DNA of 47,390 bases, taken from the NCBI GenBank assembly GCA_025457615.1, contig JALOTZ010000028.1, positions 1-47,390 on the forward strand, given 5' to 3'. This document shows positions 16,612-28,161 of this stretch, piece after piece. The position numbers were made by a program, and so were the translations under genes. Numbering within the stretch: position 1 is the first letter of the stretch; each line of letters opens with the position of its first letter. The notes below the pieces were generated by a model. That model searched no databases. It was given only the letters and a program-made list of their open reading frames with translations, and had not been told where the DNA came from. The stretch comes from Verrucomicrobiota bacterium. Lineage in GTDB: Bacteria > Verrucomicrobiota > Verrucomicrobiia > Limisphaerales > DSYF01.

Positions 16612-17379
16612 ATGCACCCGCGCCCTTGCACCACTGCCTTGCGCGATGTGCGCTGGCCGGCGTCGGCGGAAGTCAGCCCGCCGCCCGACGGCACCGTGCT
16701 GGTCTGCTGTGCGCTGTTGGGCGGGGAAGGCCGGGACTTCGCCCAAGCCGCGCGGGTGCTTTCGGCAGAGGAACGGCAGCGGGCGGGGCGCTTTCTGACC
16801 GGGGAACCGCGTCGGCGATATGTCGTCTCACGACTCGTGCTGCGCCGCATTCTGGGAGCGTGCCTGGGCGTGGCCCCGGACCAGGTGCGGATCGAGTCCA
16901 ACATGCTGGGCAAACCGCAACTGGCGGGCGGGGAGAGGATCGATTTCAACCTGGCGCACTCCGGCGATCTGCTGCTGGTCGCCGTGGCGCGCGCGATCCG
17001 GGTGGGGGTGGATGTGGAACGGATTCGTCCGCTCAACGACGCGCAGGCCATCGCGCGCCGATTCTTCAGCCCCCATGAAGCCGATTGGCTGCAGGAACGG
17101 CAAGACGCGGAACGTGACCGGGCCTTCTTCCGGTTGTGGACCCGCAAGGAGGCGGTGCTGAAAGCGACCGGGGAGGGAATCTCCTCCGGTCTTGACACGA
17201 TCAGCGTGCTCGGAGCCGACGGCACGTTTCCGGACACCGTCCGTCGGCGGGGTGCGGGTGTGGAGGAAGCGGTCTGGGCGCTGATCGAACTGGAGCCGGC
17301 CAACGGATTCGTGGGCGCGCTGGCTTGTCCGGCTCAGGCCCGCCCGGTCGAGTTGCGCCGCGTGTGTCTCGATGCGTGA
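16612..17379 (+). CDS. 4'-phosphopantetheinyl transferase, Sfp type
   Basis: 255 residues. Family motifs in order: GKPQL (100-104), FNLAHSGD (112-119), VGVDVERI (131-138; D134 and E136 are the Mg ligands), FFSPHEADWL and WTRKEAVLKATGEG (176-189). It transfers phosphopantetheine from CoA to carrier proteins. No polyketide, peptide or fatty-acid synthase gene is adjacent, so the partner is elsewhere (it may serve as the cell's acyl-carrier-protein synthase). Its stop directly abuts the thyA stop on the other strand. Confidence 0.9.
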   Translation: MHPRPCTTALRDVRWPASAEVSPPPDGTVLVCCALLGGEGRDFAQAARVLSAEERQRAGRFLTGEPRRRYVVSRLVLRRILGACLGVAPDQVRIESNMLGKPQLAGGERIDFNLAHSGDLLLVAVARAIRVGVDVERIRPLNDAQAIARRFFSPHEADWLQERQDAERDRAFFRLWTRKEAVLKATGEGISSGLDTISVLGADGTFPDTVRRRGAGVEEAVWALIELEPANGFVGALACPAQARPVELRRVCLDA

Positions 17380-18213
17380 TTACACGGCCACCGGATACTT
17401 GATCGGGGGATGCGGATCGTAACCCTCGATGTCGAAGTCCGTGAACTGGTATTCCAGAATCGAAGGCGGTTTGCGCTTGAGGACCAGTCGGGGAAGGGGC
17501 CGGGGTGCGCGGCTGATCTGTTCTCGGACCCCGTCAACCTGGTTCACGTAGATGTGGCAGTCCCCTCCGGTCCATACGAAATCCCCGGGCTCCAGCTGGC
17601 ACTGCTGGGCGATCATGTGGGTGAGCAGGGCGTATTGGGCGATGTTGAAGACGAGGCCGACCGGCGTATCCGCACTGCGCTGGTAGAGCAGGCAGGAGAG
17701 CTTTCCGTCGGCGACATAGAATTGGAACAACGTGTGACAGGAAGCCAGGGCCGCCCGGCCGGCGCGCACGTTGTCCTGCGGGCTGAGGCGTTCATCGGGA
17801 AGCACCGCCGGATTCCAGGCGCTGACGATATGCCGGCGCGAGTCCGGTTTGGACCGGATCTGGTCCACGACCTGGCTGATCTGGTCGATCTTGCGTCCTC
17901 CCGGAGCCTCCCACGCCCGCCACTGGGCGCCATAGATCGGACCCAAGTCCCCCTTCTCATCGGCCCACGCATCCCAGATGTGAACCTGGTGATCGACCAG
18001 GTACCGGATGTTCGTGTCCCCGGCCAGGAACCACAGGAGCTCGTGGATGATCCCCTTGAAATAGACCTTGCGGGTGGTGGCCAGCGGAAAACCCTGGGCG
18101 AGATCAAACCGGAGCTGGGCGCCAAAGAGGCTCTGGGTCCCCGTGCCTGTGCGGTCATTCCGGGTGTGCCCGTGCTCCAGGATGTTCCTCAACAGGTCGA
18201 GGTATGGCTTCAT
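17380..18213 (-). CDS. thyA: Thymidylate synthase
   Basis: 277 residues. [18 protein letters not shown], the catalytic C159 in [32 protein letters not shown] and [15 protein letters not shown] are the ThyA signature blocks; the end [14 protein letters not shown] is typical. It makes dTMP from dUMP with methylene-tetrahydrofolate. About 12 extra residues ([13 protein letters not shown], 140-152) precede the catalytic segment compared with the Escherichia enzyme, which explains the extra length. No folA lies next to it. Confidence 0.96.
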   Translation of the reverse strand: MKPYLDLLRNILEHGHTRNDRTGTGTQSLFGAQLRFDLAQGFPLATTRKVYFKGIIHELLWFLAGDTNIRYLVDHQVHIWDAWADEKGDLGPIYGAQWRAWEAPGGRKIDQISQVVDQIRSKPDSRRHIVSAWNPAVLPDERLSPQDNVRAGRAALASCHTLFQFYVADGKLSCLLYQRSADTPVGLVFNIAQYALLTHMIAQQCQLEPGDFVWTGGDCHIYVNQVDGVREQISRAPRPLPRLVLKRKPPSILEYQFTDFDIEGYDPHPPIKYPVAV

Positions 18214-18248
18214 GCATGACCGCCGCGGCGGCGGGCCGATTTAAGGCG

Positions 18249-18824
18249 ATGGAGCCGGTGCCGCCAAGCAAAACCTCCGGGCGGACGGGTGGCCGCGTCC
18301 GCCCAGCGATTCCGCAGGTGCCCACCTTCGCGGTGAGCGCGACGCTCTTTCTGGGGGCGCTGCTGCGCAAGCCTTCCTTCCTGCAACTGCAGTACGAAAG
18401 TGCCCGCCGCGGCTGGCAGCGGCTCATTGGGCATGGGGCGGCGCTCACCGATGACCGGATGGTCTATGTGTGCGAACGCTATCGCCTGGAGGATTGGCGC
18501 GCGATGCTGGTGAGCATCAATCAAACCCTCAAACGCAACAAAGCCTTCGAGACAGCCAAAATCCACGGGCTGCTGGTGGTGGCCCTCGACGCCAACGAGC
18601 AGTTCAAGAGCCGCTGCCGCTGGCTGGTCAGCCAGGACCTGGAGGGGATTCCTGCTCAAGGCCTCTGGCGCATGGGGCATTGGCGCTGGGGCATCGAAAA
18701 CCACGTCTTCAACGAACTGACGCAGCACTACCACCTGGAACACTGCCCCCATCACGAGCCGGCGGCGATTACGGCTTGGCGCCGCCAAAAAAATCACTCG
18801 CCGTGCGGTTCACCTAGATTTTAA
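18249..18824 (+). pseudogene. Deleted DDE transposase (IS4-like)
   Basis: The frame contains an N-terminal part (FLQLQYESARRGWQRLIG, then LLVVALDANEQFKSRCR with a first catalytic Asp) joined directly to a C-terminal part (HWRWGIENHVFNELTQHYHL with the Glu-Asn motif). The middle of the DDE domain, including the second Asp, is missing, so the protein cannot be active. No clear inverted repeats were found at its ends. It is wedged between thyA and asd; the tail (GSPRF) stops at 18822-18824. The true 5' boundary is uncertain because the frame runs in from thyA. Confidence 0.65.
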
Positions 18825-18861
18825 CCTCAGGTGCGGAATCGCTGCGGCCGCTCCCAGCCCG

Positions 18862-18889
18862 TTGACACCCTTGGGACTCCGGGTATCCT
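18862..18889 (+). promoter_or_regulatory. Probable sigma70-type promoter of asd
   Basis: TTGACA (18862-18867), 16-base spacer, TATCCT (18884-18889). The expected transcript start (about 18895-18897) is only about 5 bases before the ATG at 18901, so the asd message would be nearly leaderless. Confidence 0.6.
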
Positions 18890-18900
18890 GACACCCCTTT

Positions 18901-19908
18901 ATGCAAAGCAAACCGCATGTGGCCGTGGTCGGTGCGACGGGTGCCGTCGGCATCGAGATGATCAAGACCCTCGAGAAGCGCAACTTTCCCGTGGGCCAGC
19001 TCACGCTCCTCGCGTCGGCCCGCTCGGCGGGCAAGACGCTGCCGTTCCGCGGCCAGAAGGTCACCGTCCAGGAGCTCACAGCGAACAGCTTTGCGGGCCT
19101 CGACATCGCCCTGTTCAGCGCCGGCGGCGGCATCAGCAAGGAGTTTGCCCCGGTGGCGGCCAGGGCGGGGTGCGTGGTGGTGGACAATTCGAGCGCCTTC
19201 CGCCAGGACGACAACGTTCCGCTGGTCGTGCCCGAGATCAACGGGGCGGACATCCGCCGGCACCAGGGCATCATCGCCAACCCGAACTGCACCACCGCGA
19301 TCACGCTGATGGCGTTGTATCCGCTGCACCGGGCGTTCGACGTGAAGCGCATCTTCGCCTCCACCTACCAGGCCGTGTCCGGCACCGGCGCCAAAGCCAT
19401 CGCCGAACTCGAGCAGCAGGTCCAGCAGATTGTCCGGGGCCAGCCCGTGACCCGCGAGGTGTACCCGCACCAGATCGCGTTCAACGTCCTGCCGCACGTG
19501 GACGCCTTCCTCGACACCGGCTACACCCGGGAAGAGATGAAGATGCAGAACGAGGGCCGCAAGATCATGCATCACCCCGCGTTCCGGGCCAGTGTGACCT
19601 GCGTGCGCGTGCCGGTGTATCGTTCGCACTCGGTGGCGGTCAGCGCCGAATTCGAGAAGCCGGTCAGCGTGGCGGCCGCGCGCGAAGTGCTGGCCAAAGC
19701 CCCGGGCCTGGACCTGGTGGACGATCCGGAGAACAAGAAGTATCCGCTGCCGCTGCTCACCTCGGAGAAGTACAATTGCGAGGTCGGACGCATCCGCCAG
19801 GACTGCGCCTTCGACAACGGCCTGTGCTTCTGGGTGGCGGGCGACCAGTTGCTCAAGGGCGCCGCGCTGAACGCGGTGCAGATCGCCGAGGAACTGTTGA
19901 AACTCTGA
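18901..19908 (+). CDS. asd: Aspartate-semialdehyde dehydrogenase
   Basis: 335 residues. NADP-binding VVGATGAVGIEM (9-20), the active-site Cys130 in NPNCTTAI, and YQAVSGTGAKAIAELEQQ and FNVLPHVDAF are diagnostic of the bacterial Asd. It reduces aspartyl phosphate to aspartate semialdehyde for lysine/diaminopimelate, threonine and methionine synthesis. The ATG is separated from a TTGACA/TATCCT promoter by only 11 bases and has no ribosome site, suggesting leaderless translation. A small lipoprotein gene follows 62 bases later. Confidence 0.96.
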   Translation: MQSKPHVAVVGATGAVGIEMIKTLEKRNFPVGQLTLLASARSAGKTLPFRGQKVTVQELTANSFAGLDIALFSAGGGISKEFAPVAARAGCVVVDNSSAFRQDDNVPLVVPEINGADIRRHQGIIANPNCTTAITLMALYPLHRAFDVKRIFASTYQAVSGTGAKAIAELEQQVQQIVRGQPVTREVYPHQIAFNVLPHVDAFLDTGYTREEMKMQNEGRKIMHHPAFRASVTCVRVPVYRSHSVAVSAEFEKPVSVAAAREVLAKAPGLDLVDDPENKKYPLPLLTSEKYNCEVGRIRQDCAFDNGLCFWVAGDQLLKGAALNAVQIAEELLKL

Positions 19909-19970
19909 ACCGAACGGGCGGCTGGAAACGGCCTTTACACGGCCCGCCGCCTCATGCAACGCTCACCCTT

Positions 19971-20348
19971 ATGTTGAACAAGATTCTGCCGATGGCGCTG
20001 TTGGCGGTGCTGCTGACCGGCTGCAACGCCACGTTCACCAACCTGACCCCCAAGCAGCAGGTTCGCAACGCCGAGGGCCTCTACCCGGTCGAGGTGTCCA
20101 TGAACACCCGGCAGGGCACCCTGCGCTGGGACAGCATCCAGCCGAAGATCATGATCGGGACCAACGCCTACCCGATGCGCTCGACGTTGCTGATGTCCAA
20201 CCGGTGGGAGGGTCTGGTGCCGGTGGCGCCGGGCACAAACATCGTCTATTACAAGTACCGGCTGGATTTCCTCTACAACGACTTCGGCGGCCCCAAGCCC
20301 GACAGCAGGCTTTCTGAGCAGTACCGGCTGCTGATCCTGGACGAGTAG
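19971..20348 (+). CDS. Small lipoprotein
   Basis: 125 residues with a lipoprotein signal: MLNKILPMALLAVLLTGCNA, lipobox LTGC, so Cys18 would be lipidated. The mature part (NATFTNLTPKQQVRNAEGLY and following) is predicted to be beta-rich, with repeated VEVSMNT and VPVAPGTNIVYYKYRLDF segments. I do not recognise a named family. It follows asd on the same strand, but no link in function is obvious. Nothing recognisable is seen in 20349-20521 apart from GC-rich palindromic stretches. Confidence 0.75.
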   Translation: MLNKILPMALLAVLLTGCNATFTNLTPKQQVRNAEGLYPVEVSMNTRQGTLRWDSIQPKIMIGTNAYPMRSTLLMSNRWEGLVPVAPGTNIVYYKYRLDFLYNDFGGPKPDSRLSEQYRLLILDE

Positions 20349-20521
20349 GACAGGGCCGGTCCTGAACCGGACGTCCCGGAGCGCGGGTCCATCCACCCTG
20401 CGCCGCCGCTGCGGCTCACGGAGCCGCGCTCCAACAACGGACCGCGAGTCCGCGACCCGCAGCAGCCACGCTGCTCCTGACGCCCACGCCCTGATCGCAG
20501 GCCACCTTGGAGGCCTTGTCA

Positions 20522-20925
20522 TTACCCACATCTTTTTCCTTTCTGTTGCAGGAGTTCTACTCCTTGGCACATCCACAGCAACCGGTGCCAGCCACGCCAA
20601 ATCGTTTGCCAGCCGGGCATCCCATCATGCCGACGGGCCAGAAAACCGCCCAACCGCGCCACGCCCACCAGCACGTTGCGATGCGTCCAACCTGCCGGAG
20701 GCCGGCCGAACTTCCCTTCCAGCAGCGCCAACGCTTCCAGCCCAAACACCGCCGCGTCCACCGGTTCGTCGGGTCGCGCCCGCGCCAGATGCTTCGCGTT
20801 CAATAGCCGCACCGCCAGTGTCGCCAGCACCGCCACCAGCGACTCGATTCGATACGCCCGCTCCAATTGGCTGTCCTCGACCCCGGTCCCGGTCTTGAGC
20901 GCCTTGTGATATTCCTCCACCACAC
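20522..20925 (-). pseudogene. C-terminal fragment of an IS4/Tn5-like transposase
   Basis: The frame begins VVEEYHKALKTGTGVEDSQL and continues RAYRIESLVAVLATLAVRLL, then HDGMPGWQTIWRGWHRLLWM. These are the YREK-region Glu helix and C-terminal helices of Tn5/IS4-type transposases. The N-terminal two thirds with the two catalytic Asp residues are missing. It abuts the broken secreted-protein gene directly at about 20925, suggesting the element inserted there and then lost its 5' part. Confidence 0.75.
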
Positions 20926-21767
20926 GTCATCCGCGGGATTGCGATTGATCGCCAGACCCACATTCACCTTGCTGTACACCTGCCCGCCGCGACTCCGAAC
21001 ACAATACATCTGGTGAACTCCGCCGAACCATTTGTGCGGCGCATTGGTGGACATGATAAACATGTCATCCGCCTGATAGCCGGTTGCTGGCAGTGCGTCA
21101 GTCACCCTTGCTTCCCCCGCGTCTGGCCTAATCAAGCCACCCCCCACGGCTTCGATTTTAGCGATCCAGTCCTGCAAGGTCTGCGCCGAAACAACGCCCG
21201 CCGATCTGTTCACTGTGATTTAGAGGTCGCCGCCAGTCGGAACGAGTCTTCCGGCGAGCAAATCGACATTCACCGGCTCGGGTGTGTACGGGAACTTGTA
21301 ACGCTGGTCTATTCCCGTCAGCGGTTCGGCTCCTTGCAGCTTCCACATCTTGATGATGACGGGGTTGTTCGGATCTGGCGTGAAACGGTCTGAATACAGG
21401 TAGGAAAATTATTCCAAGGCGCTGGGTCGTTCGTGCTGCCCATATGATCGTAGCTTCCTCCCAATGTTGTGTCTGGCTTGAGGACTTGGTCGAAACCCCA
21501 TCGCGGCATCGCCAAGGCGAAATCGTTCGCGTTATAGAAGTTGATCCTTCGTCCAGCGGCAGCGCTGTTCCCTGCAAACCAATCTCTGTATATGTTCGGC
21601 GTGTCGGCGTCCGGTTGAGTTGATGACCGGGACGGCCACGCCGGACGCGGGGCGGCTTGCGCGGAGTTTGCTGCGATGATGGCGAAGGCAGCGAAAGCAC
21701 AAACAGGAACCCAGTGGAAGGTCCGAGGCAGTGGCCTATGCGTGGAGGCGCTTTTCATACCATGCAT
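20926..21767 (-). pseudogene. Broken secreted protein gene (frameshift, nonsense codon, 3' truncation)
   Basis: On the minus strand from 21767 the frame gives a signal peptide (VPVCAFAAFAIIAANSAQAA) and mature sequence up to DPAPWNNFP. A missing base near 21402-21404 then shifts the frame; the continuation reads YLYSDRFTPDPNNPVIIKMW, then TGIDQRYKFPYTPEPVNVDL, to PTGGDL and a TAA at about 21222. After that stop the same frame continues as protein (ITVNRSAGVVSAQTLQDWIA, then KWFGGVHQMYCVRSRGGQVY) to NPADD, where the transposase fragment begins. Each segment reads like normal protein and together they form one gene. Function unknown; I recall similar sequences only as verrucomicrobial hypothetical secreted proteins. 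Confidence 0.65.
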
Positions 21768-21879
21768 TCCCCAGGCGAGATTGCTGACCGGAGACGTGTG
21801 GCGTCAAGAGGGACAATCATCCGCTTAACTGGGTGGTGAGCGACCAGGAAGTCTGTTGTTGTGCCCGTTGTTGCCTTAG

Positions 21880-22092
21880 AATCCAGATTACCGAAGAGCA
21901 CTGGGCGCGACTATACGCAACCACCGGATCGGGTGCGGGCTCAGTCAGGAGGAGCTGGCCGAGAAGTGCGATCTCCACCCCAACTACTTTGGGAGGGGCG
22001 AGCGGGGTGAAGAGCACATTTCATTGTCGGCTCTTTGCCGCGTGGCGCGGTCGCTCAGGGTCCGGGTTCGTGATCTGGTGGCGGAGATTTGA
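21880..22092 (+). pseudogene. XRE-family helix-turn-helix regulator lacking a start codon
   Basis: This frame is open from just after a TAG (21877-21879) to TGA at 22090-22092. It encodes NPDYRRALGATIRNHRIGCG, then LSQEELAEKCDLHPNYFGRG, then ISLSALCRVARSLRVRVRDL, a clear Cro/C1-type HTH. There is no ATG, GTG or TTG between the stop and the HTH; CTG at 21901 is the best candidate. It is either a relic or uses a rare start. Its neighbours on the left are also relics. Confidence 0.6.
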
Positions 22093-22131
22093 TACGCAGC
22101 CAGTTGGACTGGGATGCTCTCAGCAGCATCG

Positions 22132-22338
22132 TCAGGACAGGCGGGTGATGATCTGCGGACGTTCGCCTTTGCGGGCCCGGTAGATGACCGACCCCCGCGG
22201 GGGTGAGGTCTGGGCTCGATCGCAGCCGCATTGCGATCCGCATCCGAAACGCGCACCCGCCCTCCGCCGCCAGGCGCGGAGGAACAGCGCGGCGGTCAAT
22301 CCGACCATCAAGAGCGCAATGCCCTGTTGCCAGTCCAT
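22132..22338 (-). CDS. FeoB-associated Cys-rich membrane protein-like small protein
   Basis: 68 residues from the ATG at 22338: a short start (MDWQQG), one hydrophobic helix (IALLMVGLTAALFLRAW, about 7-23), a basic stretch, and a cysteine cluster GCGSQCGC (about 32-39). This is the plan of small Cys-rich single-pass proteins found with or near the ferrous iron transporter FeoB. No feoA/feoB is present here, so the iron link is by resemblance only. Confidence 0.6.
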   Translation of the reverse strand: MDWQQGIALLMVGLTAALFLRAWRRRAGARFGCGSQCGCDRAQTSPPRGSVIYRARKGERPQIITRLS

Positions 22339-22512
22339 GCGCGAAGATAGCGCCCCGGCGGCCAACCGCAACCCACCGCAACCCGCCGGCGCCCCGAAAG
22401 AAAAGTCTTAAGAAGGCATTGCGCCGCTCCTGACTCTGGAACAGATTACGGCGGGATACGATGGAAGAGGCCTTCAAACATGCAGTGCGGTATTCGGAGG
22501 AGATGTAACACC

Positions 22513-22956
22513 ATGAAAAACACCCTTGTTGTGGTCGCGGATCTCGGTTGCCTCAAGGCCTATCGCCTGGACACGACCCCCGTTCAGCACACCCCCAGGC
22601 TGGAGCTGCTCGAGGAGTTCAGCAGCAACGGCGGCACCCCCAAACCGTCCGAGGTCAACACGGATTCGTCCGGACGTTTTCCGCGCGGGGGGGCCCACCC
22701 GGCGGGTGGGATGTCCGATGGGGAGCGGCACAACCTGGCCTTGGAACAGCGCCGGCGGCTGGTGCGCAAACTGGCCGGACGCCTCAGCCAGTTATTGCAT
22801 GAGACCGGGGCCGAGGATTGCTACCTCGCCGCCAGCCGCGAGATTCACAACCACCTGATCGAGGAGCTGGAGCCGGCCTTGCGGGCGCGGATCGTTCGGA
22901 GCGTGCATGCGGACCTGACCAGGGTGGACAAGGCGGAGTTGCTGGCCCACTTCTGA
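22513..22956 (+). CDS. Host attachment protein-like (Host_attach, PF10116-like)
   Basis: 147 residues from the ATG at 22513, preceded by GGAGGAGATG. It begins KNTLVVVADLGCLKAYRLD, has a Gly/Pro-rich middle (FPRGGAHPAGGMSDGE), and ends with a helical part (LVRKLAGRLSQLLHE) and the strand-turn motif YLAASREIHNHLIEEL. This resembles the host attachment family named from Agrobacterium plant-attachment work and related to archaeal release-factor-like folds. The exact role is unknown; in free-living bacteria it may be a stress or ribosome-linked protein. Confidence 0.65.
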   Translation: MKNTLVVVADLGCLKAYRLDTTPVQHTPRLELLEEFSSNGGTPKPSEVNTDSSGRFPRGGAHPAGGMSDGERHNLALEQRRRLVRKLAGRLSQLLHETGAEDCYLAASREIHNHLIEELEPALRARIVRSVHADLTRVDKAELLAHF

Positions 22957-23155
22957 CCGGGAGCGAACCCGACAGCCACGGCGCCCCGAGCTCTGGCGAT
23001 TGATTTCCGGAGACGCTCCCTTGGCTTCCCGGCAGGCCCAGACCAGGCAAGGCACCCGGGGACACGGGGGTTCAACCGCCGCGACCACGGCCGACGGCAT
23101 CCAGTGATCGACCGCAGCAAGAGCTTCTGATCTGGAAGGGGCCGGCTGACTCGCC

Positions 23156-25321
<2,166 letters not shown>

Positions 25322-25499
25322 TTACAAATCGCCGCCCTCCGGGGACAAGCGGGGAGCAAGGGCCGGGAACATTGAACGGCGGCTGGGGGGCATCGAGTTC
25401 CGCCTTCAGACGGACCCGGCTGCGTCCGTGCGGAACTCCAAACCGGAGTTGGCGCACGGGCCCCACCCTTCGACGCGGCCCCTCCCCGGTGTTCCCCGC

Positions 25500-27242
25500 T
25501 CACGCTCCCGCCTCCTCCGAGACATCCAGTTTCTCGAACCAGCGGCCCATCAGCATCAAGGCCAGCCCGACTTCGAGGGCGATGACCGCTGCGGCCAGGA
25601 TTCCCGCCACCGGGGCAGCCACCAACCAACCCACGGCCCATTTCAGCGCCACGAGCGCCACCGTGAACACCAACCCCGCCGGCAACAGGGCGATCACCAG
25701 CATCAGCATCTGGCCAAACAGCAGCAGGATCCGCTGGCCGGTGGCCTCCAGCCCATGCGGTGTCGTGCGGTCAGTCTGGAACCAGGCGGGGAGCAGGAGC
25801 ACCGCCGAGTTGGGAATGGCGAAGCTCAGAAGGTTGAGCGCCGGAACGATCATGGCCAGGGCCAGCGCCAGCCCGCCGATCATGCCCGGATCCAGCCCCG
25901 CGCCCCGATCCATGCCCAGCAACCCGCCAAACGCCAGCGGAATCAGCAGCCATTGAAGGCAGGTGAGAATGACGGCGGGCGCCAGCAGTTCACCCAGCAC
26001 CACCTCCCAACCGCGCAGCGGATACATCTTGAGCAGGTCCGCCATCTTCAAGTCCTGCCGCAGATCCTGCGCGAACACCTGCGGCCCCAGCAGGATCGAC
26101 CAGGCCAGCAACATCAGGGCGAACAGGCCGCTCAAAACCACGAAGCCGCCCGAACCGGCGCTGTTGGACATGGCCATGAACGCGCCCACGCAGAGAATCG
26201 CCAGGAGCAGCAACAACCGCTGGTTGAACATTCCGCCGGCGCCTATCAGGTTCTTCCAAAACAGTCCCACGACCGGCGACCCCCGCGGCGCGAGGTTGAA
26301 CGGCGCCCTTCGCGCCTTGGCCGCGCCCCCACCCTCGCCCCGACCCGCGCGCACCGCCGCCACCCGCTCCGCCAGTTTCCGCGACGCCTCGACCGACGCT
26401 TCTTCGAAGGCCACGTCGGCCCGGATCACGAACACGTAGTGCGCCAGCAGAATCAAGAATGCAGGCCACGCGGACGCCAGGAATCCTGTGAGGTCCGAGG
26501 CCAGATACGGCCGCACCAGCAGGCGGAAGGGGTAGATCACCCACGACACCGGCCCCTGGGTCAGAAGCAGGCGCAACTGCTCGAGCCATTGCTCCAGGCC
26601 GGCCGCGGGATGCAGCGCGGGGAAATGGCGCCCGAGCCACAGCCCAACCGCGCCCGTCACCAGCCCGGCCAGCGCCAGCAACCCGACCCGCCGGGGCCAC
26701 GACGTGATCCCGCGATCCAGCAGCAGGGTGCGGAGGAAGGAGACGCCGAGGAAATGCAGGTTGAGCACGGACAACACCAGCCACCACCCCAGCGCATGCA
26801 CCAGCGCGTTCCCGCCCGCGCGGCGCGAGATCAGTGTGAAGATCAGAACCGTGAAGAGGATTGCCCACTGCGAACGCAACAGCTTGAACTGGATCAGGGT
26901 CCGGCGCGGCACCGGCGCGGGGAACAGGAAGGCAATCTCGGCTTCCGTGAACGTCAGGGCCGCGCGCTTGTTGGGCAGGATCCAGGACAGCATCACGATC
27001 AGGCACAACAAAAGCCCGGCGCCGGATTCGATCAGCCACTGGTTCTCGAGGGTGAACCAGGACGCCGGATTCGCAGGTCCCCGCGGCGGGGCCACGAAGA
27101 GGTAGCGGAAGAAATAGAAGTAGAAATAGAGCCCGCCCACGATGCCGCCGATGAGATATTTCGGCTGCCGAAGCCGCTTGAGCCGCATCACGAACCGGTT
27201 GCGCGCGCTCGTGAACTGCAGGTAGAACAGCGCGCCCATCAT
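25500..27242 (-). CDS. ABC exporter membrane subunit (ABC-2-like)
   Basis: 580 residues, strongly hydrophobic in blocks: IGGIVGGLYFYFYFFRYLFV near the start, then LLLCLIVMLSWILP, GWWLVLSVLNLHFLG, LLLLLAILCVGAFMAMS and LVFTVALVALKWAVGWLVAA. I count roughly 10-14 membrane segments. The start overlaps the end of the ATPase gene by 4 bases (ATGA type), so the two are translationally coupled and form one exporter. Substrate unknown; the architecture recalls putative ABC exporters with a long soluble loop (about 290-330, rich in charge). Confidence 0.8.
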   Translation of the reverse strand: MMGALFYLQFTSARNRFVMRLKRLRQPKYLIGGIVGGLYFYFYFFRYLFVAPPRGPANPASWFTLENQWLIESGAGLLLCLIVMLSWILPNKRAALTFTEAEIAFLFPAPVPRRTLIQFKLLRSQWAILFTVLIFTLISRRAGGNALVHALGWWLVLSVLNLHFLGVSFLRTLLLDRGITSWPRRVGLLALAGLVTGAVGLWLGRHFPALHPAAGLEQWLEQLRLLLTQGPVSWVIYPFRLLVRPYLASDLTGFLASAWPAFLILLAHYVFVIRADVAFEEASVEASRKLAERVAAVRAGRGEGGGAAKARRAPFNLAPRGSPVVGLFWKNLIGAGGMFNQRLLLLLAILCVGAFMAMSNSAGSGGFVVLSGLFALMLLAWSILLGPQVFAQDLRQDLKMADLLKMYPLRGWEVVLGELLAPAVILTCLQWLLIPLAFGGLLGMDRGAGLDPGMIGGLALALAMIVPALNLLSFAIPNSAVLLLPAWFQTDRTTPHGLEATGQRILLLFGQMLMLVIALLPAGLVFTVALVALKWAVGWLVAAPVAGILAAAVIALEVGLALMLMGRWFEKLDVSEEAGA

Positions 27243-27982
27243 GGGGCGGAATTCCCCTCCACCTCGCTCGTGGCCCGGAAGAAGACTTCCTCCAGGTTGT
27301 TCCGCTCCGCACTGTGCAGGAACCGGCGCTTGATGTCGTCCATGGTGCCATCCGCCACCTTGCGCCCCTCCTTGAGGATCAACACATGCGTGCAGATCTC
27401 CTCGACCAGGTGCAGCAGGTGGGAACTGATCACGACCGCCGCCCCCTCCCGCACCCGGCGCAGGATCGAATCCTTCATCCGGCGGATGCCGTAGGGGTCG
27501 AGTCCGGTCAGCGGTTCGTCGAAATACAACACCCGCGGCGAATGCAGCAGGCCGCAGGCGATGGCCAGCTTCTGCTTCATCCCGCGCGACAGTTCGCCCG
27601 GCAGCGCGTGCCTCTTCCCGGCCAGCTCCAACTCGCCGAGCAACTGCTCCGCCGCCGGCTCGAAGTCCGCCACCTGATACACCCGCGCCGTGAACACCAG
27701 GTGCTGCCAGACGGTCAGATAGTCGAACAGGCGGGGTTCGTCGGGAAAAAACGCCAGGTGCCGCTTGGCGGCCAGGGGCGATTGGACGAGATCCTGTTCG
27801 CAGAGGCGAATGCGGCCTTGGGCGGGCGGGATGATCCCCGTCAGGCAGCGCAATGTGGTGGTCTTGCCGGCGCCGTTCGGACCGACCAATCCAAGGGCCT
27901 CCCCGGGACGAACGGTGAAGGACAGTTCGTTCACCGCCACGAACTCGCCGTAGAGTTTGGTCAGGCCCTCAACCTCGATCAT
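27239..27982 (-). CDS. ABC transporter ATP-binding protein
   Basis: 247 residues. Walker A GPNGAGKTT (34-42), Q-loop region, signature LSRGMKQKLAIA, and Walker B VLYFDEPLTGLDP followed by ISSHLLHLVEE (switch His). This is the DRA/CcmA-like class that pairs with ABC-2 permeases. Together with the overlapping permease it forms a two-gene exporter. Confidence 0.93.
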   Translation of the reverse strand: MIEVEGLTKLYGEFVAVNELSFTVRPGEALGLVGPNGAGKTTTLRCLTGIIPPAQGRIRLCEQDLVQSPLAAKRHLAFFPDEPRLFDYLTVWQHLVFTARVYQVADFEPAAEQLLGELELAGKRHALPGELSRGMKQKLAIACGLLHSPRVLYFDEPLTGLDPYGIRRMKDSILRRVREGAAVVISSHLLHLVEEICTHVLILKEGRKVADGTMDDIKRRFLHSAERNNLEEVFFRATSEVEGNSAP

Positions 27983-28161
27983 AACCGCGCAGCCGCAGCC
28001 TAGCAGTGCGCCGGGCCGAGTAAAGCGGTTGGACGACGGGAGGCGTGAACAGGCATCGACAACGGCTCGGCGAGGCGGGGACTGCGGGATTGCCGGCCGG
28101 ACCCGGACGGAATAGCGACTTCCGGATTGTCTGGCGGGCGGCCATCAGGCATACCCGGCCC

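Noticed and set aside
20349-20521. Possible small RNA or terminator after the lipoprotein gene
   Set aside because: Only GC-rich partial palindromes; no stem followed by a T run and no promoter that I could support.
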